Shown: one piece after another, positions 25,005 to 37,175 of the stretch
Layout: each line of letters starts with the position of its first letter
How positions within the stretch are numbered: the first letter of the stretch is position 1
Source of the DNA: Spiroplasma sp. BIUS-1
GTDB lineage: Bacteria; Bacillota_I; Bacilli_A; Mycoplasmatales; Mycoplasmataceae
Direction: 5' to 3'
Length of the DNA stretch: 64,000 bases
NCBI RefSeq assembly: GCF_010365805.1
Contig: NZ_CP048386.1
Location: 496,001-560,000, forward strand
Notes under the pieces: generated by a model
Seen by the model: only the letters and a program-made list of their open reading frames with translations
Told to the model about the DNA's origin: nothing
The model's database searches: none
Position numbers and translations under genes: made by a program

Positions 25005-25007
25005 AAT

Positions 25008-26459
25008 TTATTTTCCTTTTAATTCGTTTTTAAACATTATATTATTTCAAACATATTTATTTGAATCAAGTTGGATAACTTTTAAGTTATTTAAATTTGC
25101 TGTAACTTTATTGTGTTCTTTAATAAAGAATCTTAAAGATATAGCATGTTGACCTTCGTTGATAAATATTTCTAAACAACTTCTGTCTACTAATATTCTA
25201 ACATTTTTAATTTCTAAATTATCAAAATTAATGATTGAAGGTAAGTTATCTTCATCATTGTAATCCATTTTTGATCTGTCAATTGAGAAATTATTGTTTA
25301 TGTTTTTTAAAATTATAAATTTATTTTCGCTCTGTATTTTAATTTCAAAATCTTGATTTGAAATATTGTCTGCCAATATTTCAACCAATCCGTTTTCATA
25401 AGTATAAGAATCATTTTCTTTTGTAATTTCATTTAATCTTAAGTTATCAATTTCTTTGATTGGTAACTGATATAAGAAATCATTTTTAACAAATAATTCT
25501 CTTGGAATTGTTAAATGATTACTTCAAGTTGTTAATTCTTCTGGGAATGGATTTGATTTTGAATTTCCCAATCAACCTAACATAATAATTCTGTCTTGAG
25601 TATTTGAAAATACTTGTGGTGCATAGAAATCAAAACCTAAATCAATTTTTCTTAATTCAGTTTTGAATTTAAAGTTAGCATCTCCATCCACTTCCACTTC
25701 TCTGTATTTAACAAAGTGACTTCCTTCACTTAAAGGAGCATCTTGTTCAAGACAAGCAAAAATATATTCTTTACCATCTAATTCAAAGTAGTTTGGACAT
25801 TCAACCATGTAAGAGTTTTGTTCATCTCCTTGGTCAATTAAAACATCTTTTTTAAATTCTCATGATTCACCATTAAATTCATAAACATTAAGAACACCTT
25901 CTTTGTTTAAAGTTTGTGCTCCGTTTAACATGAATAATTTATTTTCTTTTTCAAATACTATTGGATCTCTAAAGTGACCTGTATATTTTTCTAAGTCACA
26001 TTCAAATAAAAGTTCTTTTGTAACAACTTTTTGTTTTAAGTCAATTAAAGCTTTTAAAGTATAACTAGTTCTATCAACATCATTAAATTTTATATTTCCT
26101 GTATAGTAAATTTCCATCTCTCCTTGAGAGTTTACTCTTGCACTTCCTGAAAATACTCCATTTTTATCATAATCATTTGAAGGTATTAAAGTTAAACCTT
26201 CATAAGTATAATTTATGAAATCTTTTGTTGTATAAAGTCCTCATGATTTATTTCAGTGTTCTATACTAAAAGGACAACTTTGCATAAATACAAAATATTG
26301 TCCTTTGAAGTATACTAAACCATTTGGGTCATTTGTAGAACCAGCATATCCTGATAAGTGAAATTGATTGTTATATCAATCACTTTCTTTTTTATCATGA
26401 TATTCTTTGAACAACTCTAAGTGACTTTCGTTTATTAAACTATATTTTTCTCACTTCAT
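25008..26459 (-). CDS. scrB: Sucrose-6-phosphate hydrolase, GH32
   Basis: 483 aa, normal for the family. The nucleophile motif is STNDPNGLVYFKG (Asp44), with the FRDP motif (transition-state stabiliser) and ECPNYF (acid/base) following in the correct order. The C-terminal beta-sandwich has ILVDRSCLEIFIN. It cleaves sucrose-6-phosphate from the PTS into glucose-6-phosphate and fructose in the cytoplasm. Located between the EIIBC and fructokinase genes. Confidence 0.93.
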
Positions 26460-26485
26460 TTTTTGTTCTCCGTTTTTGGTTTATA

Positions 26486-28528
26486 TTATTTTTTTAGTTT
26501 TTGTCTTTCAGCTTTTTTAGCTTCTTTTTCTTTTTGTTTTTCTTCTTTAATTTTTGCTAAATGAGCTTCTCATTTTTTTGGATCTTCTTTTAGGTTCATT
26601 AATTTTTCTTTTTCTTTTTGTTTTTCTTCTTTTGCTTTTTGTTTTTCAGCTTTCATTTTTTCTTTTTCAGCTTTTTCTTCTTCTTTTAGTTTTGCAACTT
26701 CTTGAACATAAGCTTCATATTTAACTTTATCTTCTTTAAGTTTTTTCTCTTCAGCTTTCATTTTTTCTAATTTGTTTTCGAAAGCTTCAACTTTTTGTTC
26801 ATGATTTTTAACGTCAGTTTGTTTTTTGAATTTTTTCAAGTCTATTTCTGCATTAACAACTTTTGTTGCATAAGCATCAATTCTTTTTTGAGTAACTTTT
26901 CTTCCTGATTCTCAGTAGAAGAAGAATGTTAATGCAAACGCACTACCAAATGAAATTAAGTTAACTAAGATAATCATAAATAAGTTTCTAATACTGTCAG
27001 TATATAGAAGTAATCCTGGCAATACAGTAACTCCCATTCCTGAACATGTTACTGAAAATGCTCCTGCAAATAGACCACCAGCAAATCCTCCAATTGAGGC
27101 ATAAATGAATGGTTTAATTTTTGGTAAGTTAACTCCAAAAATAGCAGGTTCTGTAATACCAAACATTGTTGATACAGCAGAAGACATTCCTAAGTTTTTT
27201 TCTTGTTTTGATTTTGTTTTTAAAGCAACAGCCATTGCAGCTCCACCTTGTGAGATGATTGATGCAGTTCAAATCGCGTTAAAGATTGAACCTTCCATAA
27301 CTCCTTGAGCATTTGGAATTCCACCTTTTATAACTAATTGCATTTCAAGTCCTTGTAAAACTTGGTGACAACCAGTAACAACAATTGCTTGTAATAAACC
27401 AGCAATTAAACCTGTTCCAATACCTACAGGTAATTTAAGAATTGCAGTTGTTGCAATTAAAACACCATCTTCAACTAGTAATAATACTGGACCTAAAACT
27501 AATAAAGCAACTAACAATGATAATGTAATTGTTAAGAAAGGTGTGAAAATAATATTCACAGCTTTAGGCATTCATGTTTTAATTCATTTTTCTAAGTAAG
27601 CAACTCCAATACCAATAACTAAAGCTGGTAAAACAGAACCTTGGTAACCTGTTATTGGTATGAATAATAATTTTAAAGGAGTTGTTTCTGAAACTGGATT
27701 TTTGTCAGTAGCATTAATTCAAGCTTGAATTCAAGCATTTGTATTAGGATCTAATAAGTTATTTGGATTAGATCAACCCGCTTGTTCATTAATAGCCTGA
27801 ATAGCGGGTTTATTATTTTTTATGAAATCCAATTGAGTATTTCACATTGTTATATCACCTTTATTTGGCAATAACGGTGATACTAACATTAATCCGATAA
27901 TAATTCCTAGTACCGGATTTCCACCAAACCTCTTAACTGTTGATCAACAAACTAATACAGCAAGTGAATCAAATGCTGTTTTTGTTACTATGTTAATGAT
28001 TACTCATAACAATTGACTTTCATCAACATGTCCACCTGTTTGTTTAACAATTGTTTTAATTAATGCAGCAAATCCCATTGCAAGACCAGCTGCCACAATA
28101 GCAGGAATAATTGGTAAGAATATATCTCCCAATGTTTTCATACTTAATTGTACTCAAGCAAATTTTCCACCTTTATTTCTAAAAGCTTCTTTGTTTGCTT
28201 TTGCTTTTAGTGCAAACTCTTCAAATGTTTCACCTTTTGAAGAATCACTTTTTGTTTCTTTTGCACTATTTACTTCTAATATTTTTTGAACTTCAGCATA
28301 AGTTGCTTCAACAACTCCTGTACCCAATATAATTTGTAATTGAGTAGAGCTTCAATTAGTTCCCTTACAAATTGGTGATTCTTTAATTGCATCAATATTT
28401 ACTTTATCTTTATCAATTACATTAAAACGTAATCTTGTAACACAATGTAAATATGATTCAATGTTAGCTTGTCCACCAACTGCATCGACAAATCTTTGTG
28501 CTTCTTGAGCATAATTTACTTTTGCCAT
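26486..28528 (-). CDS. scrA: Sucrose PTS EIIBC permease
   Basis: 680 aa. EIIB carries Cys29 in LHCVTRLRF; EIIC has GITEPAIFGV and about ten membrane segments. No EIIA domain. The C-terminal 125 or so residues are an extreme lysine/glutamate coiled coil with repeated KEEKQKEKE-type units. Sucrose specificity is inferred from the operon, with hydrolase and fructokinase downstream and a GntR regulator upstream. The start ATG follows AAGAAAGGTACTAAGTC. Confidence 0.88.
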
Positions 28529-28549
28529 GACTTAGTACCTTTCTTGAAT

Positions 28550-29248
28550 CTATTTTCTTCATTCAATAAAGTCTCAAGAGAAGAATTTTGGTTGATAGTA
28601 GCTTTTACGATATTCTAAGGTTTCACCAAAAATATCATAAACCATACCTTCATCTAAAATTAATCCATCAATTTCATCATATTTTAATTCAAACTCCTCT
28701 AGTAAAGGTTTTGCATTTGTAATGAAAGAAATTTTCTTTGATGAGTGACTTACAATTGAACTTGTATTCTTTTCAATAAATTGCATTAGACCAATTTCAT
28801 TTAAAACATCTAGTGATAAATTTTTAAATTTTTCTTCTGGTACAAAACTTTCTTGAAAAAGAATTAAATCTTTTTCTTTTGTTTTTCTAACACATCTAAA
28901 TTTAAACAGTCTGCTACCAAGTAAATATCCACTTTTCTCTTTAATTTCTTTTGAACAAATAACTTCTTCAATGCTTGTATAAACACTTTCAGATCCAGGA
29001 AATAATTCTCTGAAACTAAACAATAAGTTATTTGAAATTTTATCTTGAACAACAAAACCTTTTCCGTTAACTGGTTTAACAATTTTTAACTCTATTAGCT
29101 TATTAAAAGCTATTCTAATTGGTTGTTCTGAATATTTAAACTTGGTTTTCAACATATTCTGACTGGGAAGAACTTCTCCAGGAAGTACTTTATTTTCCCT
29201 TATTAAATACATTAAATAATCAAAAACTATTTCTCACTTTTTATCCAT
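28550..29248 (-). CDS. GntR-family regulator with UTRA domain
   Basis: 232 aa. The N-terminal winged helix includes LPSQNMLKTKFKYSEQPIRIAFNKL and the wing NGKGFVV. The C-terminal domain has the UTRA-like pattern ending in EYRKSYYQPKFFSW, which binds a sugar phosphate in relatives such as TreR. It is the first gene of the sucrose operon and probably represses its own transcription through the palindrome over the -10 box. Confidence 0.88.
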
Positions 29249-29271
29249 AAATCAGTTACCCTTGTATAAGT

Positions 29272-29292
29272 TAATTATACAAAGTAATAAGT
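29272..29292 (-). promoter_or_regulatory. Operator and -10 box of the sucrose operon
   Basis: TTGTATAA-N5-TTATACAA is an 8+8 dyad resembling TreR/GntR operators. On the minus strand it contains the TATAAT of the likely promoter, 24 bases from the gntR ATG, so binding should block RNA polymerase. Confidence 0.7.
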
Positions 29293-30001
29293 GTTTTTGC
29301 TATTTAAATTTAATACTTATCAAAAATGTCCACTATTATTATCACTTTATATACAATCTCTTAATAGACCTATGATTATAAGTTTTTATTAAAAAAGGCA
29401 TTAAAAAAATCCCAACTAGTGGGATTACAATTATATTTAGTATTATCAGAATTATAAAACTGATATCCAAACAAACCTGAATATCAGTTTAATTGCAAAG
29501 TTTTTTTAAATAAGATCTTATTTACTAATATTTATCTTTTAATTACTACAAGTTGATATTGTGTAAATTAAATTAAATTTCTTTCTATTTTATTCATTAT
29601 TTTAAGAACATAAAAGGGATATTTCTGAGATCTTTAAATAAATACTAGTTATAAGTTTTTTTGCGAAAGAAACACTTATTTCTTTCATCTTTATTGTTTC
29701 AAAAAAATGACCTAAAAATAAGGTTTTTTTAACATTAAAAAACCTTTAGTTAAACTAAATAAAAATAGTTTTATCTATCACCTCTTTTTTTGTTCAAACA
29801 CTAAAATATTTTTAAGTTTTAACTTTCCCTTTGCTTTTTTTTTTTTTTTTTATGATTAGAGGGTGTTGGTTAGTTTCCTATTCTTTCCAACACACTGATT
29901 AAAGGCAATATCCTAGTAAAAAAAATATAAAAACTTTAATTTTTCTATTGCATTATAGTTGCTATAGTGTTTTATTATATTCATATAGAGGTGAAATAAT
30001 T
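29293..30001. other. 709-base non-coding region with orphan terminators
   Basis: No credible ORF on either strand. It holds a strong minus-strand terminator (AATCCCA/TGGGATT, 29408-29426, T7 tail), a second hairpin (AAAACTGATAT/ATATCAGTTT, 29456-29490) and a third (AAGGTTTTTT/AAAAAACCTT, about 29722-29752). As no minus-strand gene lies upstream before the plus-strand SDR gene, these suggest an unannotated minus-strand RNA. A T17 tract (29835-29851) is followed by a GTGTTGG/CCAACAC hairpin (about 29861-29895). Confidence 0.5.
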
Positions 30002-30838
30002 ATGAAAAATAAAGTGTGATTTATTACCGGAGCCAGTCAAGGTTTTGGTTTAATCTTTGTAAAAAAATTACTAGAAAAAGGACACTGTGTTGTTGCGACA
30101 AGTAGAAGTCCTGAAAAGATAATTGAACAAGTCGGGGAAAACGATAACCTATTGGCTATCAAAATTGACTTATCTAATCAAAAACAATTAGATGATGCAA
30201 TGAAACAATGTGTCGATAAATTTGGTTCAATCGATATCTTATTAAATAACGCTGGTTATGGACAACTTTGAACTTTCGAAGAGTCAAGTGATGAAGAAAT
30301 TAGAAAGTGTTTTGAAGTTAACTTCTTTGGAACACTAAATGCAACTCGTGCTGCTTTACCATACATGAGAAATCAAAAATCAGGTCATATCTTCACAACC
30401 GCATCAATTTGAGGTTACTTAGGAGATCCGTATACTTCAACTTATGCTGCAGTTAAATTTGCAACAGATGGTTGAACTGAAGCTTTAAGCCATGAACTAA
30501 AAGATATGAATATATCAGTAAGTTGTATAAAACCTGGTGGATTTAGAACAAACTTCTTAGAGTCATCTTCAATGGTTACTGGAGAAGATAAAATATCTGA
30601 TTATAAAGAAGCTAGAGACGCTTACTTCAATCAACTTGCTAAATTTAACAAAAAACAAGATGGAGATCCAGAGAAATACTGTGACTTTATTATTGATGTT
30701 ACTTATAGAGATCAAAAACCTCCATTACATATCTTTACAGGAAGAGATTCTTATAAAAAAGCTGAAGATAAAATGAATGCTATTAAAAAAGATATGGAAG
30801 AACTAAAACAAGACGCAACAAATTTACACGTACAATAA
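30002..30838 (+). CDS. Short-chain dehydrogenase/reductase
   Basis: 278 aa classical SDR. Cofactor motif TGASQGFG at residues 9-16, NNAG at about residue 84, and the catalytic Ser/Tyr/Lys arrangement with TASIWGY and YAAVK. Uses NAD(P)H; substrate unknown. Preceded by AGAGGTGAAATAATT and ends in a bidirectional terminator. It is a stand-alone plus-strand gene. Confidence 0.92.
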
Positions 30839-30848
30839 ATAACACACA

Positions 30849-30880
30849 AAAAAACCACTTAAATAAGTGGTTATTTTTTT
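30849..30880. terminator. Bidirectional terminator
   Basis: AACCACTT/AAGTGGTT with T- and A-runs on the two sides, between the convergent SDR and Pr6Pr-like genes. Confidence 0.85.
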
Positions 30881-31803
30881 TATTTATACTGTTTAATAAA
30901 TTCTTTGTTAATTTCTCTAATAACTTTTGCTTTATCTTTTTTTAATGTATCTTTGTAATTATCTTTAAATCACATTTCAAAATATATTTTGTTAAAGATA
31001 GCTGAAAACCCTATTGCGATAAATGTTACCAATGACATAGCAATTAAAAATCAAGCTCAACCAGGAATACTTAAACCAGGAATTGGATAGTCATCTGGTC
31101 CATATTTTCCATTTAAATGAATATTTAAAAAGAAATATGGATATTGAGTTGAAACTGGTTTATCAGAAATATATCTCATCTCTCCTCTTATTAAAGCAAA
31201 CACTCCATAAAGCAATGGATAAATCATATAAATTCATCAGTTATTTTTTATAAAAACCTTTGTTGTTGGAGTTTTATCTCTTTTAATAAAGAAACAAACA
31301 TACAAAACCATTAATATTGGTACAACTGTATGCAATATTTGTTGATGAGTTCAAGTAAGTGCATCCATACCTGTTTTTGACATACTCAAAGTAGTTGGCA
31401 ATAATAAGAAGTTATAAATTAAACAAGTTATAGTTATATAAGTTGCAACAGCATAAGATATTTTACTTTTTGTTATAAAGTTAAGCCCTTCTTGTTTGTG
31501 TGAGAAAGCAGCTGCAAAGAATCAAATTGCAACTAGTATATTTGTTTGAATTGTAAAGTATGAAAAGAAGTTTCCAAGATAACCCGCATAGTCTATCCCC
31601 GTTTCTCCTGAACCATAAGTTGTGTGTCAAACAGATCATCTTAAATCTTCTGGAGTTGAATCAGATAAACTTATCAATTCAACACTTAAGTTCATAGTTA
31701 TTCCAATTAAAACTAAAATACCAGCTAATAATTTATATCAAAATCTTCAGTCTCTTAATTTAGATTCAGCTTCTCATGAATCTATTCATTTTGTTTTAAA
31801 CAT
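30880..31803 (-). CDS. Pr6Pr/DUF1600-like integral membrane protein, paralogue
   Basis: 307 aa. Shares with 7622-8512 the blocks LRDWRFWYKL, FFSYFTIQTNILVAIW, QQILHTVVPILMVLYV, YPLLYGVFALIRGEMRY and YPYFFLNIH, in order. About seven membrane segments and a longer basic cytoplasmic tail. Monocistronic. Function unknown. Confidence 0.75.
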
Positions 31804-31872
31804 AATTTTACATCCCCGAATACTTTTTTATTTTTTCACAAATAAGTGTAGTTATTCAAAACAATTAAAATG

Positions 31873-31906
31873 TAAAAAACATTTACAAAGTGTAAATGTT
31901 TTTATT
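31873..31906 (-). terminator. Terminator of the ABC-2 operon
   Basis: AAAAACATTTACA/TGTAAATGTTTTT hairpin; overlaps the permease stop. Confidence 0.8.
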
Positions 31907-32792
31907 TTTTTGCAGTTCATTTAAAAGTAAATGTAGTAATTGTAAATAATAGTGCAAGTATCATTAAAGCACCAAGAACTGGTTGTCATGTTGCACTAAA
32001 GTCTCTTCCAATAAATTCACCATTAACATTGTGGTTGTTAAATCCACTATCTCATCCTTTATCTGCTCAACCTCTGGTTGCATATAAGAATAAAAAGACA
32101 CTGTATTTGTGAGGAATAAAGTAAGTAAATATTATCATTCCCTTACTTGTTTCGAATGCTTCTGGAGGAAGCATTATTCCTGATAAGAATATACTGAAAA
32201 AGTAAATCATCATTATCATACCTTGCATTGATCCAACAGAACTGAAAAGTCCTCCAAACATAGTTGCAAGAGCAATTGAAGTTAATGTAATTAAAATCAT
32301 TGATAATAACATATAACCTCAATTCACTTTTCCTAAAAGTTGAGCAAATGATAATTCATTTGTACTATCCATTAATCTACTTATTTCTGAAAAGATTAAA
32401 TTAAATATCATCATTATAAAAAATGAAATGATTCCAGCAACAAGATATACAAATCAAAGCGCTGCAATAAACATAGATTTTTTAATTCCAGTTATATCAA
32501 TTCTTTTTAGAAATACTGAGTTTTTTCACTCAACAACAGCTGGAGCTAATAGAGTTAAACAAGTCATTGAAGGTAATAAAGTATATGAGAATAAAATTCC
32601 ATATTTTTGACCTTCGACTTTTGCACCCATTATAAAGAAGAACATCACACTAAAGAAAATTGGAACAAATATCATAAATATAATTGATTTTGGTTCTTTA
32701 ATAAAAGACTTTGTAAGTAATAATGATAAATTGTTAAAAATACTTAATTGCTTTTTAGCATTAAAGTTAGCTACTTTTTTGTTATTTTCCAT
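31902..32792 (-). CDS. ABC-2 type transporter permease
   Basis: 296 aa with about six membrane segments: one after a basic N-terminus (KSIIFMIFVPIFFSVMFFF), a pair around the LLAPAVVEWKNSVFLKRIDITGIKKS coupling loop, and several more ending in a KWTAKK tail. The layout and the FLSGIMLPPEAFE motif fit ABC-2 exporters for drugs or polysaccharides. Its ATG overlaps the ATPase stop (TAATG), so the two are coupled. Confidence 0.85.
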
Positions 32793-33496
32793 TATTTATT
32801 TTCTCCTTTAAAGAATTTGTTCATAAGTTCTCTAACTGATTTGTGTTTTTTAATTGTATTTTCAATTGAATCATCATATCAAATTGCACTATCTTTTATA
32901 ACAACTAAACGATCACACATTTCTTCTACTTCTTCTGGGTGATGTGAAACTAACAATAAAGTTTGTTTGAATTCTTTTGTATTTTTTGTAAAGAAATCAA
33001 TTATTTTAAATTGTAATTCCATATCAAGACCAGTTGTAAGTTCATCTAAAATAACTATTTTTGGATTATTCATAATTGAGATCATAGCATTAAATCTTTG
33101 TCTTTGACCCCCACTTAATTTTTTAAGTGGTCTGTTAATGAACTCGTCAATTTCAAAAACTTCTTTTAGCTTTTGTTCTCACTCTTTTGTAAATTTTGGA
33201 TATACTGACTTATAAAAATCTAGCATGTTTTGTGCAGTAATTCCTGTAGGTCAACTACCTTCTTGTAGTTGAATACCTATTTCTTGTTTTATGTTTTCAC
33301 TTAAATTTATATCAATTTGTCCTGAATCAGGCTTACTAAATTGAGCTATCATTTCAACTAAAGTTGTCTTTCCACAACCATTAGCTCCCATTAAAGCTAC
33401 ACGTTGACCTTCTTTTATTTCTAAACTAAAGTCTTTGAAGATGATTTTTTTGCCAAACGCTTTTGAAATATTTTTTACATCAATTATTGTTTGCAT
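32792..33496 (-). CDS. ABC transporter ATP-binding protein
   Basis: 234 aa. Walker A GANGCGKTT, signature LSGGQRQRF and Walker B IVILDELTTGLD are intact, with the H-loop in LVSHHPEE. The domain pairs with the ABC-2 permease encoded one base on. Ribosome-binding site AAGGAGAAAC. Likely an efflux system; substrate unknown. Confidence 0.92.
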
Positions 33497-33588
33497 CTTT
33501 GTTTCTCCTTACAAATATTAAATATACCATTTAAAATAAAAAAATGATTTTGATATTTTTAAAAGTATTCAATAAACCATTTTTTTAA

Positions 33589-34455
33589 TTATTTAAACTC
33601 TTCAATCATTTCATTTAGCTTTTTACCAACACCAGCATTTTGAACTGTATCGATTACTTCTTTTGCTAAATCTTTAATACCATCAATTGCATTGCCTACT
33701 GCATAACAATTTGGAAAGTCTTCAAACATTCGATAGTCATTGTGTTCATCACCAAACACATGGATATCTTCTTTTTCTAAATTTAAATGTTCTAGAAGAG
33801 CATTTAAACCTCAACTTTTTGTTACATCTTTTTTAAAGATTTCAACTCTGTAGTTTTGTTCGTTTCTTGTAAATTCAAGTTTTAAAAGATCTTTTTCTTC
33901 TACAAACTTTCTTACCATTTCAAGTTCATCTAAAGTTTGAGTGTTAATTACAAGAACAGGAAAACTTTCATCATGATCCAGTCCGTTTTCAATTAAATCT
34001 TCTAAACTTTCATAGTGATATAAAACTTGATCATTTGGAAAATGTGAGAAATCAACTTTTGTTTGATTTGCTCTTAAAAGTTCTTGTCAATCATCTTCTT
34101 TGATATAGTGAGTTCTAAAGTCATTTGATATACAAATATCTAAATCAGTTCCTATAAAGTACTCTAACATTTCTTTCATTTCATCTTTGTTAAAATGATT
34201 TTTTGCAACATATTCAAATGTTTTTGGATCAATTACTGATGCTCCATTTGAACAAATTACAGGTAATTTAACTTTAAGATCTCTTGCTGCAAAATCTGCC
34301 ATAAAGTAGTTTCTTCCAGTAACTATTGTCAAACTGTGGTTTGATTCTTTTTGGAACTTTAATAACTCTTCTTTATTTTTTTCACTTACATTATCTCATT
34401 CAAAAATAATTGTTCCATCCATATCAGTGGCTGCAACTTTTTTAATTTTATCCAT
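33589..34455 (-). CDS. HAD-superfamily phosphatase, Cof type
   Basis: 288 aa. Motif I TDMDGTII supplies the two catalytic aspartates; motif II is VTGRN, and motif IV is HVFGDEHNDYRMF. The Cof/YbjI cap subdomain accounts for the middle. Such enzymes dephosphorylate sugar or nucleotide phosphates. Stand-alone gene, divergent from the nitroreductase. Confidence 0.9.
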
Positions 34456-34662
34456 ATCCTTAACTCCTTGTTACAAAAATATTTTACTTGATTTTATTTA
34501 AAATAAACTTTTTAAATAAAGAAGTAATTTGAAAATATTGGTTATAATCAATATGTAACATAAATTACTAAAAATTATTTATGTTGCTAGAAAAAATAAA
34601 TTTTTTAAAAGACAAATGGTTTAATTACTGAAGAAAATTGAATAATTAAAAGATATTAGTTT

Positions 34663-34691
34663 TTGACAACTAAAGTTTTTTTGACTATAAA
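34663..34691 (+). promoter_or_regulatory. Consensus promoter of the nitroreductase gene
   Basis: TTGACA (34663-34668), 17-base spacer, TATAAA (34686-34691), 38 bases before the ATG. The best sigma-70-type promoter in the window. Confidence 0.85.
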
Positions 34692-34729
34692 GATTTAGTC
34701 TTTTAAATTAAGGAAGGAAAAACAAAAAC

Positions 34730-35377
34730 ATGACAAAAAGTTTAGAACTATTAAATAATAGAATTTCTGCAAAAAGATATATTGAGGACTTTAAATTAAC
34801 TGATGAACAAGCAACAGAATTGTTAGAATCAACAAGACTTGCACCAAGTTCATTTGGATTAGAACCTTTTAGAGTTTTATTAATTGAAAACAAAGAAATT
34901 AGAGAAGAATTAAAGGAAGCTTGATGAAATCAATTTGGTATTACTCAATCAGCTGGAATTATGATTTGAGTTGGTTATAGAGAAGAATACTTAACTCAAA
35001 CTCACTTTGTTGAACAAGTAGAAAGAAACATTCCAGTAGAATTTAAAGACATCAGAGATATGATGATCGGTGGAGCTGGAACTGTTCTTTCAACACTTGA
35101 AATGACAAGAGATGAATGAACTGCAAGACAAGCATATATATCACTGGGAACTGTTTTAAACACAGCACAAGAACTAGGATTAGATACTTGTCCAAGTGAA
35201 GGATTTAGCCAAGCTGATGTAGCAAAAGTTTTAGAAAAACATAACCTAATTGATACTAAAAATGAAAAAGTATTAGTTGGAATGTTTGTTGGAAAAGTTG
35301 ATACAACTCAAGAATTCCACCACTCATTTACAAAAACAAGAAGACCTGCTGATAAAGCATACAAAATTGTAAAATAA
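34730..35377 (+). CDS. Nitroreductase-family NAD(P)H flavin oxidoreductase
   Basis: 215 aa. The N-terminal NNRISAKRYI and TRLAPSSFGLEPFRVLLI blocks are the FMN-binding hallmarks, and QAYISLGTVLNTAQELGLDTCPSEGF is the second family signature. Likely reduces quinones, nitro groups or flavins. Ribosome-binding site AAGGAAGG. Ends in a terminator shared with the convergent AEC gene. Confidence 0.9.
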
Positions 35378-35384
35378 AAATTAA

Positions 35385-35411
35385 AAATATCACATAAAGT
35401 GATATTTTTTT
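35385..35411. terminator. Bidirectional terminator
   Basis: AAATATCAC/GTGATATTT with T7; between convergent genes. Confidence 0.85.
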
Positions 35412-36531
35412 ATCCTCCAAAGATACTTGTTTCCCCAATTGCTGAAGAAGTTAAGATTCAGAAAGGAATTATTATTATACTTAATAAAATCGTTAACGTT
35501 CCAACACGAGAAGCTAACTTTGGTTCCTTGTCATAAAGAACTGCATAACCAACTATTGTGTTTGCAGTTGGTGAAGCAATAATTGCAACACAAAGAACCA
35601 TAGCCAAGGAACTTAATCCAGTTCCATTGATTGATTTTAAAATAAGTGAACCTATTATGAATAAAGATAAACATATTAATGGTGTAATTATTGATTTTAC
35701 AAAAGTAGCTCATCAAACTATTTTAGATTTGAAAGCTTCTTTTATTTCGCTTTTAGCAAGAGTTGCTCCCATTGAAAATCAAGCTAAGGGACTAGCTAAA
35801 GGAGCTAGAATTGAAAGTATTTCTTTTACACCAGGAATATACTGATCAATTCTACTTATTGAGTACTCCCCTTTAATAATTTTTACACCAGGAACTAATT
35901 GAAATAATCATAAGAATATTCCAACAAAGGTTGCAATTATTATTGGGTTTTTAAATACTTTAAAAAAGTTTATAACTTTTTGTTTTTTACCAATTAAAGC
36001 CTCTTGCATTTCTTGTTCTTCAAAATATTTTCTTTGCATTATATTTGATGCAGCAGAAAACATAAAGATTCAAAAACCTATTAAAAATAATGAAGAGTAA
36101 AGATCTATTTTGCTAGTTATTGCTGCATCTGGATTGATAGCTTTCATAATAGCTACCCCAAAATAAACAGCAGAAGAAAAAGCAACACTCATAGCAAGTG
36201 TGTCTTGTCTTGGTTTGCTACTTTTTATAAAAAAGTATTTAGAACCAAAAGTAAGACTTGTATAAAAGATAATACCAATGACAGCTATTGTAATTGCTTC
36301 ACCCATATCTTTTGGGTTAAGATCAACCAAAAAGCTTTTTAAAGCTAATGCAGGCAATGCTGCATATAGAATAATTTTAACAACCACTTTTTCTCAATCT
36401 TTAAAAATTAAGCTTTTCTTTTGAAAGATAAACCCAAGAAAGATTACAAAAGAAGCTGCAAGCAATATACTTCAAAAATTAAAGTTTGAAATTACTTTTA
36501 ATACTTCATTTCAAGAACTTGTCAACAACAT
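35410..36531 (-). CDS. AEC-family transporter (auxin efflux carrier / malate permease type)
   Basis: 373 aa with about ten membrane segments in two halves. The N-terminal half shows YAALPALALKSF and the C-terminal half ASPTANTIVGYAVLYD, the helix-breaking motifs of the AEC/BASS fold. In lactic bacteria and Mollicutes such proteins move organic acids such as malate or lactate. Monocistronic apart from its position 22 bases after engB. Confidence 0.85.
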
Positions 36532-36553
36532 AAACTACCCCTCATATCTTAGA

Positions 36554-37147
36554 TTATTGATTATTTTCAAATAACTCTTTGAAAATTGAATAAACTTTAT
36601 CTAAATTATTTTTTTCTGTTGATGAAATTGATAAAAATTTATCGTTTTCATCAAACTCTAAAGTTTGTTTTATTATTTTTTCATTTTTAACAATATCGTT
36701 TTTTTTGCATTTATCCCTTTTTGTAGCAACTATGAAAACTCTAATGTTATGGTGTTTAAAGAAATTATACATTTCTTTGTCATCATTTGTTGGTTTATGT
36801 CTTAAATCCACTAACTGACAAATGAATTTTAATTCAGGTCTGTTTGTAAGGTACTCATCCATCATTTTAGCAAAAGCTAATTTCTGATCATGATTTACTC
36901 TTGCATAACCATAACCTGGTGCATCAACAATTCTAAACTCACCATTATTAATATCAAAGAAATTTAGTAATCTAGTTTTACCTGGAGTTGAAGATGTTTT
37001 TGCAAGTTTGTTTTGATTTGTTAATGCATTAATAAAAGTGGATTTTCCTACATTACTTCTACCAATAAAACAAACTTCAGGAATGTTATCCTTTAATCAA
37101 CCACTTTTGTTTGCAGCTGATGTAATAAATTTAGCTTGTTTTATCAT
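36554..37147 (-). CDS. engB: Ribosome biogenesis GTPase EngB (YsxC)
   Basis: 197 aa. G1 GRSNVGKST, G2 STPGKT, G3 DAPGYGYA and G4 TKRDK are all present, with a C-terminal S-x-S-S-T G5-type loop. EngB binds 50S precursors and is essential in most bacteria. The YGYA after the G3 motif is diagnostic for the EngB branch. Confidence 0.96.
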
Positions 37148-37175
37148 AATGTACTCTTCTCCACTTTTATTTTTA

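Noticed and set aside
29835-29851. T17 tract as a terminator tail
   Set aside because: No convincing stem directly precedes it on the plus strand; listed only as a tract.
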